Of a stretch of 51,135 bases of DNA, positions 23,455-33,243 are shown piece after piece. Under the pieces are notes generated by a model. It saw only the letters and a program-made list of their open reading frames with translations. It ran no database searches and had not been told where the DNA came from. The translations under genes were made by a program, and so were the position numbers. The first letter of the stretch is position 1, and every line of letters starts with the position of its first letter. Source of the stretch: an uncultured Opitutia bacterium (GTDB taxonomy: Bacteria; Verrucomicrobiota; Verrucomicrobiia; Opitutales; Opitutaceae); contig CAIKTR010000013.1 of the NCBI GenBank assembly GCA_903830425.1, positions 1 through 51,135 on the forward strand, read 5' to 3'.

Positions 23455-23555
23455 GGCCGGAGCCTGGCCGGCCCGGGGCCCGGTTCCAAGCGGCAAGTGC
23501 CGGCGGGCCGCCGCCTCCCCGCAGTTGCCTCGCCGCGCATCTGTGTTTTTGTCCG

Positions 23556-25799
23556 GTGAACGTGGCTCCTCCCGCACCGACCTCCCTGACCGGCGTCCTC
23601 GAGCGCATCATCTTCTTCAACGAGGAAAACCACTACACCATCGCGGAGTTCCGGCCCGACGCGGACCGCGCGGCGGACCCCGCGGCCAAGGTCACGATCG
23701 TCGGCGCGCTGCCCGGGGTGGAATGCGGCGAGACGCTCCACCTCGACGGCGAGTGGACCCGCCACGCCCAGCACGGCGCCCAGTTCAAGGTCACGGCCTT
23801 CAAGTCCGAGCTCCCCGCCTCCGTCTACGGCATCCGCAAGTACCTCGGCAGCGGCCTCGTCCCGGGCATCGGCAAGGTGTACGCCAACAAGATCGTCGAC
23901 GCCTTCGGCACCGACACCTTCCGCGTCCTGAGCGAGGAGTCCGGCCGGCTGCGCGACGTCGCGGGCATCGGCCAGAAGCGGGCCGGCTCGATCAAGCAGG
24001 CCTGGGAGGAGAAGCGCACGGAGCGGGAGCTGTACATTTTCCTCCAGACTTACGGCGTGACGCCGGCGCAGTGCGTGAAGCTGGTCAACCACTTCGGCCC
24101 GGGGGCGAAGCAGGTGCTGCTGCACGAGCCGTATCGCGTCGCCCGCGAGATCGACGGCATCGGCTTCAAGACCGCCGACCGGGTGGCGATCAACCTCGGC
24201 TTCGCCAACGACGCCCCGCCCCGGCTCGACGCCGGGCTGATCTACGCGCTGGAGACGCTGCAGGAGGAGGGCCACACGGCGTTCCGCGAGGCCGACCTGG
24301 TCGCCTACTCGGCGAACCAGCTCGAGACGAATTCCGACCTGGTCACCGCCCGCATCCAGGCCCTGGTCGCGGGCCAGGCGCTGGTCCGCCACGCGGCTCC
24401 CGCGGGCCCCGGCGCGGCCGCCCCGCTCCCCGGCTCCGCCCTGCTGCAGCTGCCGCACAACGACCGGGCCGAGCAGAAGATCGCCGAGGTCGTCGCCCGG
24501 CTCGGCCGCGTCGGCAGCGGGCTGCCGCCGATCAAGGCCGACGCCGCCGTGCGCTGGGCCGAGGACAAGGCGGGCTTCGCCTTCCACGAGCTGCAGCGCA
24601 CCGCGGTCCGCCACGCGCTCGCCCACAAGTTCACCATCCTCACCGGCGGGCCCGGCACGGGGAAAACCACGATCCTGCGCGCCCTGGTCGAGATCCTGAA
24701 GGCCAAGCAGGTCCGCGTGCACCTCGCCGCGCCCACCGGCCGCGCCGCCCAGCGGCTCGCCGAGACCACCGGCGGCTTCGCCTCCACCATCCACCGGCTG
24801 CTCAAGTACGACCCCGCCACCGGCGGCTTCACCAGCAACGAGTCCCACCCGCTCGCGACGGACTTCCTCATCGTCGACGAGGCCTCGATGCTCGACGCGC
24901 GCCTCGCCTCCGCCCTCCTCCAGGCCGTCCCGGCCAGGGCCCACCTGCTGCTCGTCGGCGACACCGACCAGCTGCCCAGCGTCGGCGCCGGCAACGTGCT
25001 CAAGGACCTGATCGCCGCCGGCGCGGGCCCGGTCACGCGCCTGTCCGTCATCTACCGCCAGCAGGAGCAGAGCGGCATCGTCACCACCGCCCACGCGATC
25101 AACGCCGGCGACGCGGCGCTGCCGCCGGCCGTCACCGACCTCGCCGGGGTGCAGGCCTGGAGCGACCTGACGTTCGTGGTCGCGACCGACGCCGAGGACT
25201 GCCTGCGCAAGGTCACGGCGCTGTGCACCGAGTTCGTGCCGCGGCTGTGGCCGTGGTTCGACCCGGTGAACGACGTGCAGGTGCTGGCCCCGATGCACAA
25301 GGGCGTGGCCGGCGTGGCCAACCTCAACGCCACGCTGCAGGGCGCGCTCAACCCCCACGCCCGCGGCCTGCGCGGGCCCGCCGCCGAATACCGGCCCGGC
25401 GACAAGGTCATCCAGCTCCGGAACAACTACGACAAGAACCTGTTCAACGGCGACATCGGCGCGGTGCGCTCGGTGGACGCCGCCGCCGGCACGCTGGACG
25501 CGGAGTTCGACGGCGAGCGGCACACCTTCGAGCGCGGCGAGTTCAACGACCTCGTGCTCGCCTACGCCATCAGCATCCACAAGTCGCAGGGCAGCGAGTA
25601 TCCCGTCGTCATCATCCCGCTGCTCAAGGGGCACTTCATGATGCTGCAGCGCAACCTGCTCTACACGGCGATCACGCGCGGCCGGAAGAAGGTCGTGGTC
25701 GTCGGCGAGCCCGCCGCCTACGCCATGGCCGTGCGCAACAGCGAGTCCAAGCAGCGCGTGACGCACCTGCAGGCGAAGATCGCCGCGGTCCGGCGGTAG
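23556..25799 (+). CDS. recD2: RecD2-type ATP-dependent DNA helicase
   Basis: A 747-residue SF1B helicase. The N-terminal region has the RecD2 specific 'IIFFNEENHYTIAEFRP' segment and helix-hairpin-helix-like repeats ('VPGIGKVYANKI', 'VAGIGQKRAGSI'). The motor has Walker A 'GGPGTGKTT', motif Ia 'LAAPTGRAAQRL', Walker B 'IVDEASMLD', 'VGDTDQLPSVGAGNVL', and motif V/VI 'AYAISIHKSQGSEYP' and 'YTAITRGRKKVV'. Start is GTG at 23556 or GTG at 23562; no ATG fits. No RecB or RecC genes are nearby, as expected for RecD2. Confidence 0.93.
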   Translation: MNVAPPAPTSLTGVLERIIFFNEENHYTIAEFRPDADRAADPAAKVTIVGALPGVECGETLHLDGEWTRHAQHGAQFKVTAFKSELPASVYGIRKYLGSGLVPGIGKVYANKIVDAFGTDTFRVLSEESGRLRDVAGIGQKRAGSIKQAWEEKRTERELYIFLQTYGVTPAQCVKLVNHFGPGAKQVLLHEPYRVAREIDGIGFKTADRVAINLGFANDAPPRLDAGLIYALETLQEEGHTAFREADLVAYSANQLETNSDLVTARIQALVAGQALVRHAAPAGPGAAAPLPGSALLQLPHNDRAEQKIAEVVARLGRVGSGLPPIKADAAVRWAEDKAGFAFHELQRTAVRHALAHKFTILTGGPGTGKTTILRALVEILKAKQVRVHLAAPTGRAAQRLAETTGGFASTIHRLLKYDPATGGFTSNESHPLATDFLIVDEASMLDARLASALLQAVPARAHLLLVGDTDQLPSVGAGNVLKDLIAAGAGPVTRLSVIYRQQEQSGIVTTAHAINAGDAALPPAVTDLAGVQAWSDLTFVVATDAEDCLRKVTALCTEFVPRLWPWFDPVNDVQVLAPMHKGVAGVANLNATLQGALNPHARGLRGPAAEYRPGDKVIQLRNNYDKNLFNGDIGAVRSVDAAAGTLDAEFDGERHTFERGEFNDLVLAYAISIHKSQGSEYPVVIIPLLKGHFMMLQRNLLYTAITRGRKKVVVVGEPAAYAMAVRNSESKQRVTHLQAKIAAVRR

Positions 25800-25802
25800 G
25801 CG

Positions 25803-28172
25803 CTACCGCGCCTCGTAGACTTCCACCAACGCCACGCCGGTCGTGCCGTCGCGGGACGAGACCTGCGCCGTGTAGGCGCCCGGGGCCAGCGTCACCAGCA
25901 GCGCGGCGTCCCGGCTCCCGGCCGGGAGCGTCCCGGCGCCCGCCTGCGCGAACGCCTGGGCCAGCGCCGCCGGGCCGCCCCAGTCGTCGTTCTCCGCCAG
26001 CAGCGTCCCCGCGGCGTCGAAGAGCTGGAGCCGCGGGTCCGGCAGCACGCCCGCCACCCCGTACGCGCCGAGCGCGGGGCCGAGGCCGCGGAGGAGCAGC
26101 GTCACCGGGGCGTTGCCCGTGATGACGAAGCCCGCGATCAGGGTGTCCGACCCCGCGCCGGCGAGGGCGCGGGCCGAGACGTTCACCAGGCGGGTGGCGC
26201 GGCCGGCCTCGGCGTCGTAGGCTTCCACCAGGCAGACCCCCTCGGCGGTCCCCCCGCCCCCGGGCGAGGGGGAGGCCTGGGCAGTGTAGGCCCCGGCGGG
26301 CCAGGTGGCCGCCACCGCCGCATCGAGCGAGGACGCGTCGAGCGCGAAGGCGCCGAGCGACTGGCCGAGCGTCCGCAGGGGCGCGCCGCCGCCCCAGTCG
26401 TCGTTTTCCCCCACGAGGCCGCCGGCGGCATTGAAGATTTGCACCCGCGGGTTCGCCAGCACGCCGGCCACGCCGAGGGGCGCGAGCGAGGGGCCGATCG
26501 CGCGGAGGAGCACGGGCTTGCCGGTCGGGCCGGCGACCACGCACCCGACGATCAGGGTCTGGTCGCCGCGGCCGGCGTGCGCCCGGACGGAGGCGTTGAC
26601 GAGCTTCGCGGTGGTGTCGACCGCCCCGCCCAGGCCGAGGAAGCTGAGCGACCGCGTGGCGCCGCCCGCCGCGTAGGTGGCCGCGAGAGCGTGCTCGGGG
26701 ATCTGCACCGTGAGACCGAGCGTGGCGCCGCTGGGCGTGGCCGCGGTCAGCCCGGCGGTCGTGGCCGAGGCCAGCGCCAGCGTGCCGCGCGCGCCCTCCG
26801 CGACGGCGGGGGTGATCACGACGGCCAGGGTGTCGCCGCCGTAGCCGACCACCGCGTAGACCCGGCCCCGGTCGCCCTTCAGCGCCAGGGCGGTGTAGAA
26901 GTCCCCCGCCGCCGGGGTGAGCGCGCCGCCGCCGGCGCGAAACTCGCCGCTGAGCGTCCGGCCCAGGCCGGCCAGCGTGCCGGTGACCAGCCGGCGGGAG
27001 GGATCGCCGGCCAGGCCGGAAATCTGCCCCGTCAGCGTGAAGGGGGCGCCGGACCCGGCGGCGTCCCCGTCGCCCGCCAGCCGCTCGGTGCCGGCGGCGC
27101 TGAAGCCGCCCGTCGGCTCCACCGTCAGCGGCAGCACGATCACGCTGTGCCGGTCGGGCAGGTCGGCGAGAAACGTCGCCGCCGCGCCGCGGAGATAGAG
27201 CGCCCAGCGGCCGCCGCCGGCATCGAGGCTGCCGAAATAGGCGCCCGAGTAGGCCAGGAGCTGGGTGCTGAGCGCGACCCCGTTGGAGGCCTCGGTGCCG
27301 TTGGCGTTCGTCACCACGCAGCGGTACAGGGACTGGTCCATCGCCGGGATCACGGCGCTGAGCCGCAGCGTGTCCGTCGTGGCGCCGGAGACGAGGCCCG
27401 CGTCGCTCAGGTCGGCCCACGGGTCGGACCGGGAGGCCCGCTGCTGCCACTGGAAGGTCGCCGGCAGGCCCGGCCGGGCAGACACGGTGAAGACCGCCGT
27501 CTGCCCCGCCAGCACCGTCTGGGGCGCGGGGTGGAACTGGATGATCGCGCCGGTGCTGACGGCCAGGGTCGCGGGATCCGAAATGAGGGAGCCGAACGGA
27601 TTGGTGACGGCCACGGTGTAGTCGCCGGCGTCGGCCGCGGTGAGGGCGACGAAGCTGAGCCAGCTGTCCGTGGCCCCGGGGATGGGCACGCCGTCCTTCC
27701 GCCACTGGTAGGTGGGGAGCGGCCAGCCGAGGGCGAAGCAGGTGAAGGTGGCGGGGGAGCCGGGGGACGCGGACTGGTCCGCCGGCGGGGTGATGAGGTA
27801 CGGCGCCGCGTTGAAACGCAGGTCCGATCCCGCCGAGGTGACCGTGCCGGCGGCGTTCGCCACGACGACCGCGTAGGTGCCCAGATGCGGGCCGTACTGG
27901 GCGTTGGGGATGACGAGCGTGGCGCGGGTCTCGCCGGCCAGGGGCTGGCCGTTCTTCAGCCACTGGTAGCTGAGCGGCGCGGTGCCGGCGGCCACCACGG
28001 TGAAGGTCACGGTGGCGCCCGGGTCGACCGCGACCAAGGCCGGCGGCGGCGTGGTGAGGCTGGGGGCGGTCTGGGCCCAGAGGCCGCCGGCGACACCGCA
28101 GGACAGGAGCGCCAGCCCGACGCGGCGCCGCCAGCGGCGGGCCGAGGAGCGGAGGAGTCGGAGGGTGGGCAT
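25803..28172 (-). CDS. Secreted Ig-like domain protein with duplicated C-terminal domain
   Basis: A 789-residue protein with an N-terminal signal (R-rich, then 'VGLALLSCGVAGGLWAQ'). Residues ~37-310 hold three immunoglobulin I-set-like repeats, each with 'Y.WxK(N/D)G' or 'FQWQQ' and 'G.Y.VxVxN'. The first two have 'LSYQWLKNGQPL' and 'PTYQWRKDGVPI'. A unique ~210-residue region follows. The C terminus has two copies of a ~125-residue unit, each with 'NPRVQIFNAAG/DPRLQLFDAAG', 'ENDDWGG' and 'GAYTAQ(A/V)S', ending 'ALVEVYEAR'. Likely an extracellular or cell-surface protein; ligand unknown. Confidence 0.85.
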   Translation of the reverse strand: MPTLRLLRSSARRWRRRVGLALLSCGVAGGLWAQTAPSLTTPPPALVAVDPGATVTFTVVAAGTAPLSYQWLKNGQPLAGETRATLVIPNAQYGPHLGTYAVVVANAAGTVTSAGSDLRFNAAPYLITPPADQSASPGSPATFTCFALGWPLPTYQWRKDGVPIPGATDSWLSFVALTAADAGDYTVAVTNPFGSLISDPATLAVSTGAIIQFHPAPQTVLAGQTAVFTVSARPGLPATFQWQQRASRSDPWADLSDAGLVSGATTDTLRLSAVIPAMDQSLYRCVVTNANGTEASNGVALSTQLLAYSGAYFGSLDAGGGRWALYLRGAAATFLADLPDRHSVIVLPLTVEPTGGFSAAGTERLAGDGDAAGSGAPFTLTGQISGLAGDPSRRLVTGTLAGLGRTLSGEFRAGGGALTPAAGDFYTALALKGDRGRVYAVVGYGGDTLAVVITPAVAEGARGTLALASATTAGLTAATPSGATLGLTVQIPEHALAATYAAGGATRSLSFLGLGGAVDTTAKLVNASVRAHAGRGDQTLIVGCVVAGPTGKPVLLRAIGPSLAPLGVAGVLANPRVQIFNAAGGLVGENDDWGGGAPLRTLGQSLGAFALDASSLDAAVAATWPAGAYTAQASPSPGGGGTAEGVCLVEAYDAEAGRATRLVNVSARALAGAGSDTLIAGFVITGNAPVTLLLRGLGPALGAYGVAGVLPDPRLQLFDAAGTLLAENDDWGGPAALAQAFAQAGAGTLPAGSRDAALLVTLAPGAYTAQVSSRDGTTGVALVEVYEAR

Positions 28173-28390
28173 GGCGCGGAGAGGGAAACCGCCGTGAGTT
28201 TATCCCGGCGGCGGGCGGTGTCTAGCATGACCGCCGACCGGCCGGCAGCCGCCATCCACCAGGATCAAAATGAATCCGGCCGCCGCTCATCCGGCGCGCC
28301 GACCGATCACCCCAAACACCATCGCCCCGCCGCAACGGGCTTGGCATGGGTCGTTTCCCCTCGCACCTTGTCCGCCTTTCCCCCTGTCGC

Positions 28391-29788
28391 ATGAAACTCC
28401 GCCTCCTGTCCCCCCTCCCCTTCCTGCTGGGCGCCGCCGGCCTCTCGGCCGCCGCGCCCGCGGCCAGTCCGGCCCCCGTTGAAGGCTACCACTTCGTCCA
28501 GACCGTCGGCGCCATCTCCGAGTACACGCTCGACGCCAACGGCCTCCAGGTCCTCCTCCTGCCCGACCACTCGGCCCCGGTCATCACCTACCAGGTCACC
28601 TACCGCGTCGGCTCGCGCAACGAGGTCACCGGCACCACCGGCGCCACCCATCTCCTCGAGCACCTGATGTTCAAGGGCTCCACCCACTTCAACCGGGAGC
28701 TGGGCACCAAGGTGGACCAGATCCTCGACCCGATCGGCGCGACCAACAACGCCTCCACCTGGGTCGACCGCACCAACTATCACGAGACCTTCGGCGCCGA
28801 GCACCTCCCGCTGATCGTGCGGATGGAGGCCGACCGCATGCGCGGGCTGCTCCTCCGCGACAGCGACCGCCAGCCGGAGATGACCGTGGTGCGCAACGAG
28901 TTTGAGCGCGGGGAGAATTCGCCCTTCCAGGCCCTGATGAAGGAGATCACCGCCGCGGCCTACGTCGCCCACCCCTACCACCACAGCACGATCGGCTGGC
29001 GCAGCGACATCGAGCAGGTCTCGACCGCGAAGCTCCGCGAGTTCTACGACACCTACTACTGGCCGGACAACGCGACCGTCTCGGTCGTGGGCGACTTCCA
29101 GCCCGCCGCCGCCCTCGCGCTGGTCCGGCAGCATTACGCCGCGATCCCGCGCGCGCCAAAGCCCATTCCCCAGCTCTACACCCAGGAGCCCGAGCAGACC
29201 GGCCCGCGGCGCGTGGTGGTGAAGCGCGCCGGCCGCCTCGGCGTCGTCGGGATCGGCCACAAGATCCCCGCCGCCACCCATCCCGACGCCCCGGCGATCA
29301 CCGTCCTCAGCCTCATCCTCACCGACGGCAAGAACAGCCGCCTCTACCGGGCCATCACCGACCAGAGCCTCTCGACCGGCGTCTCCGGCTTTCCCTTCCC
29401 CACCCACGACCCGTCGCTCCACTTCACCTTCATCCCGCTGGCGCCCGGCGCGAAGCACGAGGCGGTCGAGCAGCTCGCCACCGCGCAGATCGAGCGGCTC
29501 AAGCAGGACGGCGTGACGGCCGCCGAGGTCCAGGCCGCGATCGCGAAGTACCTCGCCGACTCCGCCTTCCAGCGCGACGGCACCTATGCGATCGCCGACA
29601 ACCTCAACACCGCCATCGCCGTCGGCGACTGGACGATGTTCTACCGCTTCGACGAGGGCGTGCGGCAGGTCACCGCGGCCGACGTCCAGCGCGTCGCCCG
29701 GAAATATTTCAACGAGGACCAGAGCACCACCGGCTGGTTCGTGCCGCTCGCCCCCGCCGCCCCGCCCGCCGCCGCCGCCGCCAAATAA
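28391..29788 (+). CDS. M16 family zinc peptidase (active subunit)
   Basis: A 465-residue pitrilysin-type peptidase with a signal peptide ('LLSPLPFLLGAAGLSAAAP'). The inverted zinc motif HxxEH is present at H87-E90-H91 ('ATHLLEHLMFKGS'), with a third ligand near E170 ('VVRNEFERGE'). The C-terminal half is the usual inactive repeat domain. The ATG at 28391 is preferred because it starts the signal peptide. The next gene, 19 nt on, encodes an M16 protein without the zinc motif, so the two probably form a periplasmic heterodimer. Confidence 0.93.
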   Translation: MKLRLLSPLPFLLGAAGLSAAAPAASPAPVEGYHFVQTVGAISEYTLDANGLQVLLLPDHSAPVITYQVTYRVGSRNEVTGTTGATHLLEHLMFKGSTHFNRELGTKVDQILDPIGATNNASTWVDRTNYHETFGAEHLPLIVRMEADRMRGLLLRDSDRQPEMTVVRNEFERGENSPFQALMKEITAAAYVAHPYHHSTIGWRSDIEQVSTAKLREFYDTYYWPDNATVSVVGDFQPAAALALVRQHYAAIPRAPKPIPQLYTQEPEQTGPRRVVVKRAGRLGVVGIGHKIPAATHPDAPAITVLSLILTDGKNSRLYRAITDQSLSTGVSGFPFPTHDPSLHFTFIPLAPGAKHEAVEQLATAQIERLKQDGVTAAEVQAAIAKYLADSAFQRDGTYAIADNLNTAIAVGDWTMFYRFDEGVRQVTAADVQRVARKYFNEDQSTTGWFVPLAPAAPPAAAAAK

Positions 29789-29807
29789 TCCCCCGCCCCC
29801 CTTCGCC

Positions 29808-31175
29808 ATGAAACGCTTCTCCCTCCTGCCCCTGCGGCCCGCCGGCTCCCTGCTCCGGGTCGCGGCCTTCCTGCTCCTGGCGACCGCGGCGACCGCCGCG
29901 GTGGCGCCGAACGTCCTGCGCAGCCGCATCGCCGGCCTCGACGTGCTGATCTACCGGACCGGCGTCCGGGACGTCGTCACGATCAAGGGCTCGCTGCCCG
30001 CGGGCGACGCCCACGCCGGCGGCGGCAACGGGGCCGTGGCCTCGCTCTGCGGCCACCTGCTCGACCAGGGCACCACCCGGCACGGCAAGTTCGAGATCGC
30101 CGAGCAGCTCGAGCGCGTCGGCGCCACCCTCAGCTTCAGCGTCGGCCCCCAGGCCCTCGCGATCGAGGCGAAATGCCTGAAGCAGGACGTCCCGCTCGTC
30201 CTCGGCCTCATCGCCGAGCAGCTCCGCTGCCCCGCGTTCCAGGCGGAGGAGTTCGCCAAGGCCAAGGCCCAGATCGCCGGCAACCTCCAGCGCGCGGCCG
30301 AAAACACCGACTTCCGCGCCAACGAGGCCTTCCTCCAGGCCGTCTACTCCCCCGGCCACCCGAACCGCGAGCTCACCACCGACGAGTTCCTCGCCGCCCT
30401 CCAGACCGCGACGCTCGACGACGTGAAGGCCTTCCATGCGCGGACCTACGGCCCGGCCCATCTCACGCTCGTGCTGGTGGGCGACGTGGACGCCGCGGCC
30501 AGCACGGCCGCCCTCGCCACCGCCTTTGCCGGCTGGACCGGCGGCGCCGACTACCTCCACCCCGCCGCCACCACCGGCACCGACGCCCCGCGCGAGCAGA
30601 CGGTGTTCCTGGCGGACAAGACCAGCGTCTCCGTCGTCATCGGCCAGGCCAGCGGCCTGCGCTACGGCGACCCGGACTATGTGGCCCTGCGCGCCGCCAC
30701 CTCGATCCTCGGCAGCGACTTCACCAGCCGGCTCGTCGCCTCCGTCCGCGACACCGAGGGGCTGACCTACGGCATCCGGGCCCAGCTGGCCAACGACGAC
30801 TTTTCCGACGGCGACTGGAAGGTCACCGCCACCTTTGGGCCGAACCTCCTGAACCGGGGCATCACCTCCACCCAGCAGCAGCTCCGGAAGTGGTACGAGC
30901 AGGGCGTGACCGACGGGGAGCTCGCCAAGCGCAAGACCAACCTCATCGGCCGCTACCAGGTGGCCCTCGCGACGACCGACGGCCTGGCCGGCACGCTCAT
31001 CGCCTGCGTCAACCGCGGCGTCGGCCCGGAGTGGATCGACCAGTATCCCGCCAAGCTCGCCGCGCTCACGCTCCCCGAGGTCAACGGCGCGATCAAAAAA
31101 CATCTCAACCCCGACCGCATGGTCGTGATCCAGGCCGGGACGGTCCCCGGCGCCGCGGCGCCGGCCAAGCACTGA
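29808..31175 (+). CDS. M16 family protein, catalytically inactive partner
   Basis: A 455-residue M16 homologue with a signal peptide ('LLRVAAFLLLATAATAAVA'). At the position of HxxEH it has 'CGHLLDQGTT', so the zinc site is lost. The C-terminal half keeps 'SVRDTEGLTYGIRA', which contains the Arg and Tyr that bind substrate in M16 dimers. Active/inactive pairs of this kind occur in mitochondrial processing peptidase and in several bacterial M16B systems. It is probably co-transcribed with the active subunit upstream. Confidence 0.9.
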   Translation: MKRFSLLPLRPAGSLLRVAAFLLLATAATAAVAPNVLRSRIAGLDVLIYRTGVRDVVTIKGSLPAGDAHAGGGNGAVASLCGHLLDQGTTRHGKFEIAEQLERVGATLSFSVGPQALAIEAKCLKQDVPLVLGLIAEQLRCPAFQAEEFAKAKAQIAGNLQRAAENTDFRANEAFLQAVYSPGHPNRELTTDEFLAALQTATLDDVKAFHARTYGPAHLTLVLVGDVDAAASTAALATAFAGWTGGADYLHPAATTGTDAPREQTVFLADKTSVSVVIGQASGLRYGDPDYVALRAATSILGSDFTSRLVASVRDTEGLTYGIRAQLANDDFSDGDWKVTATFGPNLLNRGITSTQQQLRKWYEQGVTDGELAKRKTNLIGRYQVALATTDGLAGTLIACVNRGVGPEWIDQYPAKLAALTLPEVNGAIKKHLNPDRMVVIQAGTVPGAAAPAKH

Positions 31176-31199
31176 CCGCCGGAGTCCGCGCCGCCCCGC

Positions 31200-32885
31200 T
31201 CAGCGCAACGGCGCGGCGGGGGGGCCTTCCGGGCTGGGGCCCGACGGCAGGAACTGCGGTTCGCGGCGGGCCCGGGTCCGCTGCTCAAAGTCCGCGGCCA
31301 GGCGCAGCAGGGCGGGCTCGCTCCACGCCCGGCCGAAGAAGGACAGCCCGACCGGCAGCCCGGCCACCGCGGTGGCGGGCACGGTCACGCTGGGATAGCC
31401 GGCCACCGCGGCCAGGGTGGCGCTGCTGCCGGTGAACGGGTCGCCATTGACGGGGTCGCTCGGCCAGGCGGGGCCGTTGGTGATCGCCACCAGGGCGTCG
31501 AGCCGGTGCGCCGCCATGACCGCGTCGATGCCCTCGGTCCGCGCGAGCCGGAGGCAGGTGGCGCGCGCCGCCGCATAGGCCGGCTCGGTCAGGGGCCCCT
31601 GGGCCTGCGCGCGCTCCAGCAGTTCCTGGCCGAAATACGCCATCTCCCGGTCCGCCTGCCGCCGGTTGAAGGCGATGACGTCCGCGAGCGACTTGACCGC
31701 GGACGTTCGCCCCAGGCCGGCGAGGTAGCGGTTCAGGCCATCCTTGAACTCATAGAGCAGCACCTCCTCCTCCGCCTGCTCCAGCTGCGCCGCGGCGGGA
31801 AATTCCACCGGGTCCACCAGCTCGGCCCCGGCCGCGCGCAGCTCCGCGACCAGCGCCGTCAGGAGGACCTGCATCCGGGGATGGAAGCCGAAGGGGCCGC
31901 GCACCACGCCGAGCCGGGCGCCCTGCAGCCCCCCCGGCGCGAGCGGCCGGGAAAAATCCGCGGCCCAGCCCGCCGGGCGCCGCAAGGTCGCGGCATCCTC
32001 CCGGTCCGGGCCGGCCAGCACGCCCAGCAGCAGCGCGGCATCGCGCACCGTGCGCGCCATCGGCCCGGCCGTGTCCTGCGAGCGGGAGATCGGGATGAGC
32101 CCGGCGCGGCTGACGAGGCCGACGGTCGGCTTGATCCCGACGATGCCGTTGACCGAGGCGGGGGACATGATGGAGCCGTCCGTTTCGGTGCCGACGGCGA
32201 CGACGCAGAGGTTGGCGGCGACGGCCACGGCCGAGCCGGAGCTGGAGCCCGAGGCGCTGCGGTCGAGGGCGTAGGGGTTGTGGGTCAGCCCGCGGCGGGC
32301 GCTCCAGCCGTTGAGCGAGGCGGGGGAACGGAAGTTGGCCCATTCGCTCAGGTTGGTCTTGCCGAGCAGCACGGCGCCGGCCTCGCGCAGGCGCGCCACC
32401 AGCGCGGCATCGCGGGCCGGCCACGCCCCCACCAGCGCCAGCGAGCCCGCGGTGGTCGCCATGCGGTCCGCGGTGGCGATGTTGTCCTTGAGCAGGACGG
32501 GGATGCCATGCAGCGGACCGCGCACCCGGCCGGCCTGGCGCTCCCAGTCGCTCTGCGCGGCCAGCCGCATGGCGTCGGGGTTGATTTCCAGGACCGCGCT
32601 CAGGCCCGGCCCGCCCTCGTCAATCTCCGCGATGCGCTGGAGGTAGGCGGCCGTGAGCTCCCGCGACGACAGCGTGCCCAGCCGCATGCGGTTCTGCAGG
32701 TCATCAATGGTCGCCTCGGCAAAGGGAAAAACCGCCGGCTTCGGTTCCGGCTGGCGGCCGGCGGCCGGCGCCGCGGACCCAAGCGCCGGCCCGTCGGCGC
32801 GGCCGGGCAAGCCCGGCGCCGGCGCCTGGGCCCACCCCGCCAACAGGGTTGCCCCGACGCACCCGAGCACCAGGACAAGTCTCAT
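31200..32885 (-). CDS. Secreted amidase (amidase signature family)
   Basis: A 561-residue amidase with a signal peptide ('LVLVLGCVGATLLAGWAQAP'). The Ser-cisSer-Lys triad is visible: Lys in 'PVLLKDNIAT', cis-Ser in 'ASGSSSGSAVAV' and Ser in 'GTETDGSIMSPAS'. 'RGPLHGIPVLLKD' and 'GYPSVTVPA' are further family blocks. The ATG at 32885 was chosen as the start of the signal peptide; an in-frame extension to 33074 runs across a terminator-like hairpin. It is probably an envelope amidase acting on amides or peptides; substrate unknown. Confidence 0.9.
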   Translation of the reverse strand: MRLVLVLGCVGATLLAGWAQAPAPGLPGRADGPALGSAAPAAGRQPEPKPAVFPFAEATIDDLQNRMRLGTLSSRELTAAYLQRIAEIDEGGPGLSAVLEINPDAMRLAAQSDWERQAGRVRGPLHGIPVLLKDNIATADRMATTAGSLALVGAWPARDAALVARLREAGAVLLGKTNLSEWANFRSPASLNGWSARRGLTHNPYALDRSASGSSSGSAVAVAANLCVVAVGTETDGSIMSPASVNGIVGIKPTVGLVSRAGLIPISRSQDTAGPMARTVRDAALLLGVLAGPDREDAATLRRPAGWAADFSRPLAPGGLQGARLGVVRGPFGFHPRMQVLLTALVAELRAAGAELVDPVEFPAAAQLEQAEEEVLLYEFKDGLNRYLAGLGRTSAVKSLADVIAFNRRQADREMAYFGQELLERAQAQGPLTEPAYAAARATCLRLARTEGIDAVMAAHRLDALVAITNGPAWPSDPVNGDPFTGSSATLAAVAGYPSVTVPATAVAGLPVGLSFFGRAWSEPALLRLAADFEQRTRARREPQFLPSGPSPEGPPAAPLR

Positions 32886-32918
32886 CCCGCCAACCAAACG
32901 CGGGGAACTGCCCGGCGC

Positions 32919-32961
32919 AAAAAAAAAGAGCCGGGGCGGAGGACGAATCCCCCACCCCGGC
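32919..32961 (-). terminator. Rho-independent terminator
   Basis: On the minus strand GCCGGGG (32955-32961) pairs with CCCCGGC (32930-32936), with further pairing inside. The downstream arm is followed, after CTC, by nine T residues (32919-32927 as A on the + strand). It stops leftward transcription just after the 85-codon gene at 32978 and before the amidase. Confidence 0.8.
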
Positions 32962-32977
32962 GTTGTTTGCTGTTTAT

Positions 32978-33235
32978 TTAGACTGAACCGACGGGCTTGG
33001 TGGCCGGCCGCCCCAGTGACTGCGGGACGAGACGCTTCCACACCTTGGGCAGGTGCTTGAACGCCTGCGTCCAACTGCGTTGCGGGCTCTGGCGTGACGC
33101 GAGCGGCTGATCCCCATCGGTCAGAGGTTCGTTCGCGCGCTGGTAGGGGTCTTCACCCGCATGCCAACTGATGAACGCCACCCCGGTGGGAAATCCCGCA
33201 CTCATGACGAAGAGCTGTCTTGTCCTGTTTTTCAT
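32978..33235 (-). CDS. Hypothetical small protein (85 aa)
   Basis: I do not recognise it. It is an 85-residue basic protein, 'MKNRTRQLFVMSAGFPTGVA' at the N terminus, with a C-terminal 'WKRLVPQSLGRP'. In its favour: it is closely followed by a strong leftward terminator, a 14-bp hairpin lies 8 nt before its ATG, and base composition is less GC-rich than in the neighbours. Against: no domain is recognised and no clear promoter is seen. An in-frame ATG at 33310 would read through the hairpin and is less likely. Confidence 0.45.
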   Translation of the reverse strand: MKNRTRQLFVMSAGFPTGVAFISWHAGEDPYQRANEPLTDGDQPLASRQSPQRSWTQAFKHLPKVWKRLVPQSLGRPATKPVGSV

Positions 33236-33243
33236 GGTCAGAT

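Noticed and set aside
32886-33074. Longer N terminus of the amidase
   Set aside because: The extension would translate through the terminator hairpin and its A/T run, and the signal peptide begins at 32885.
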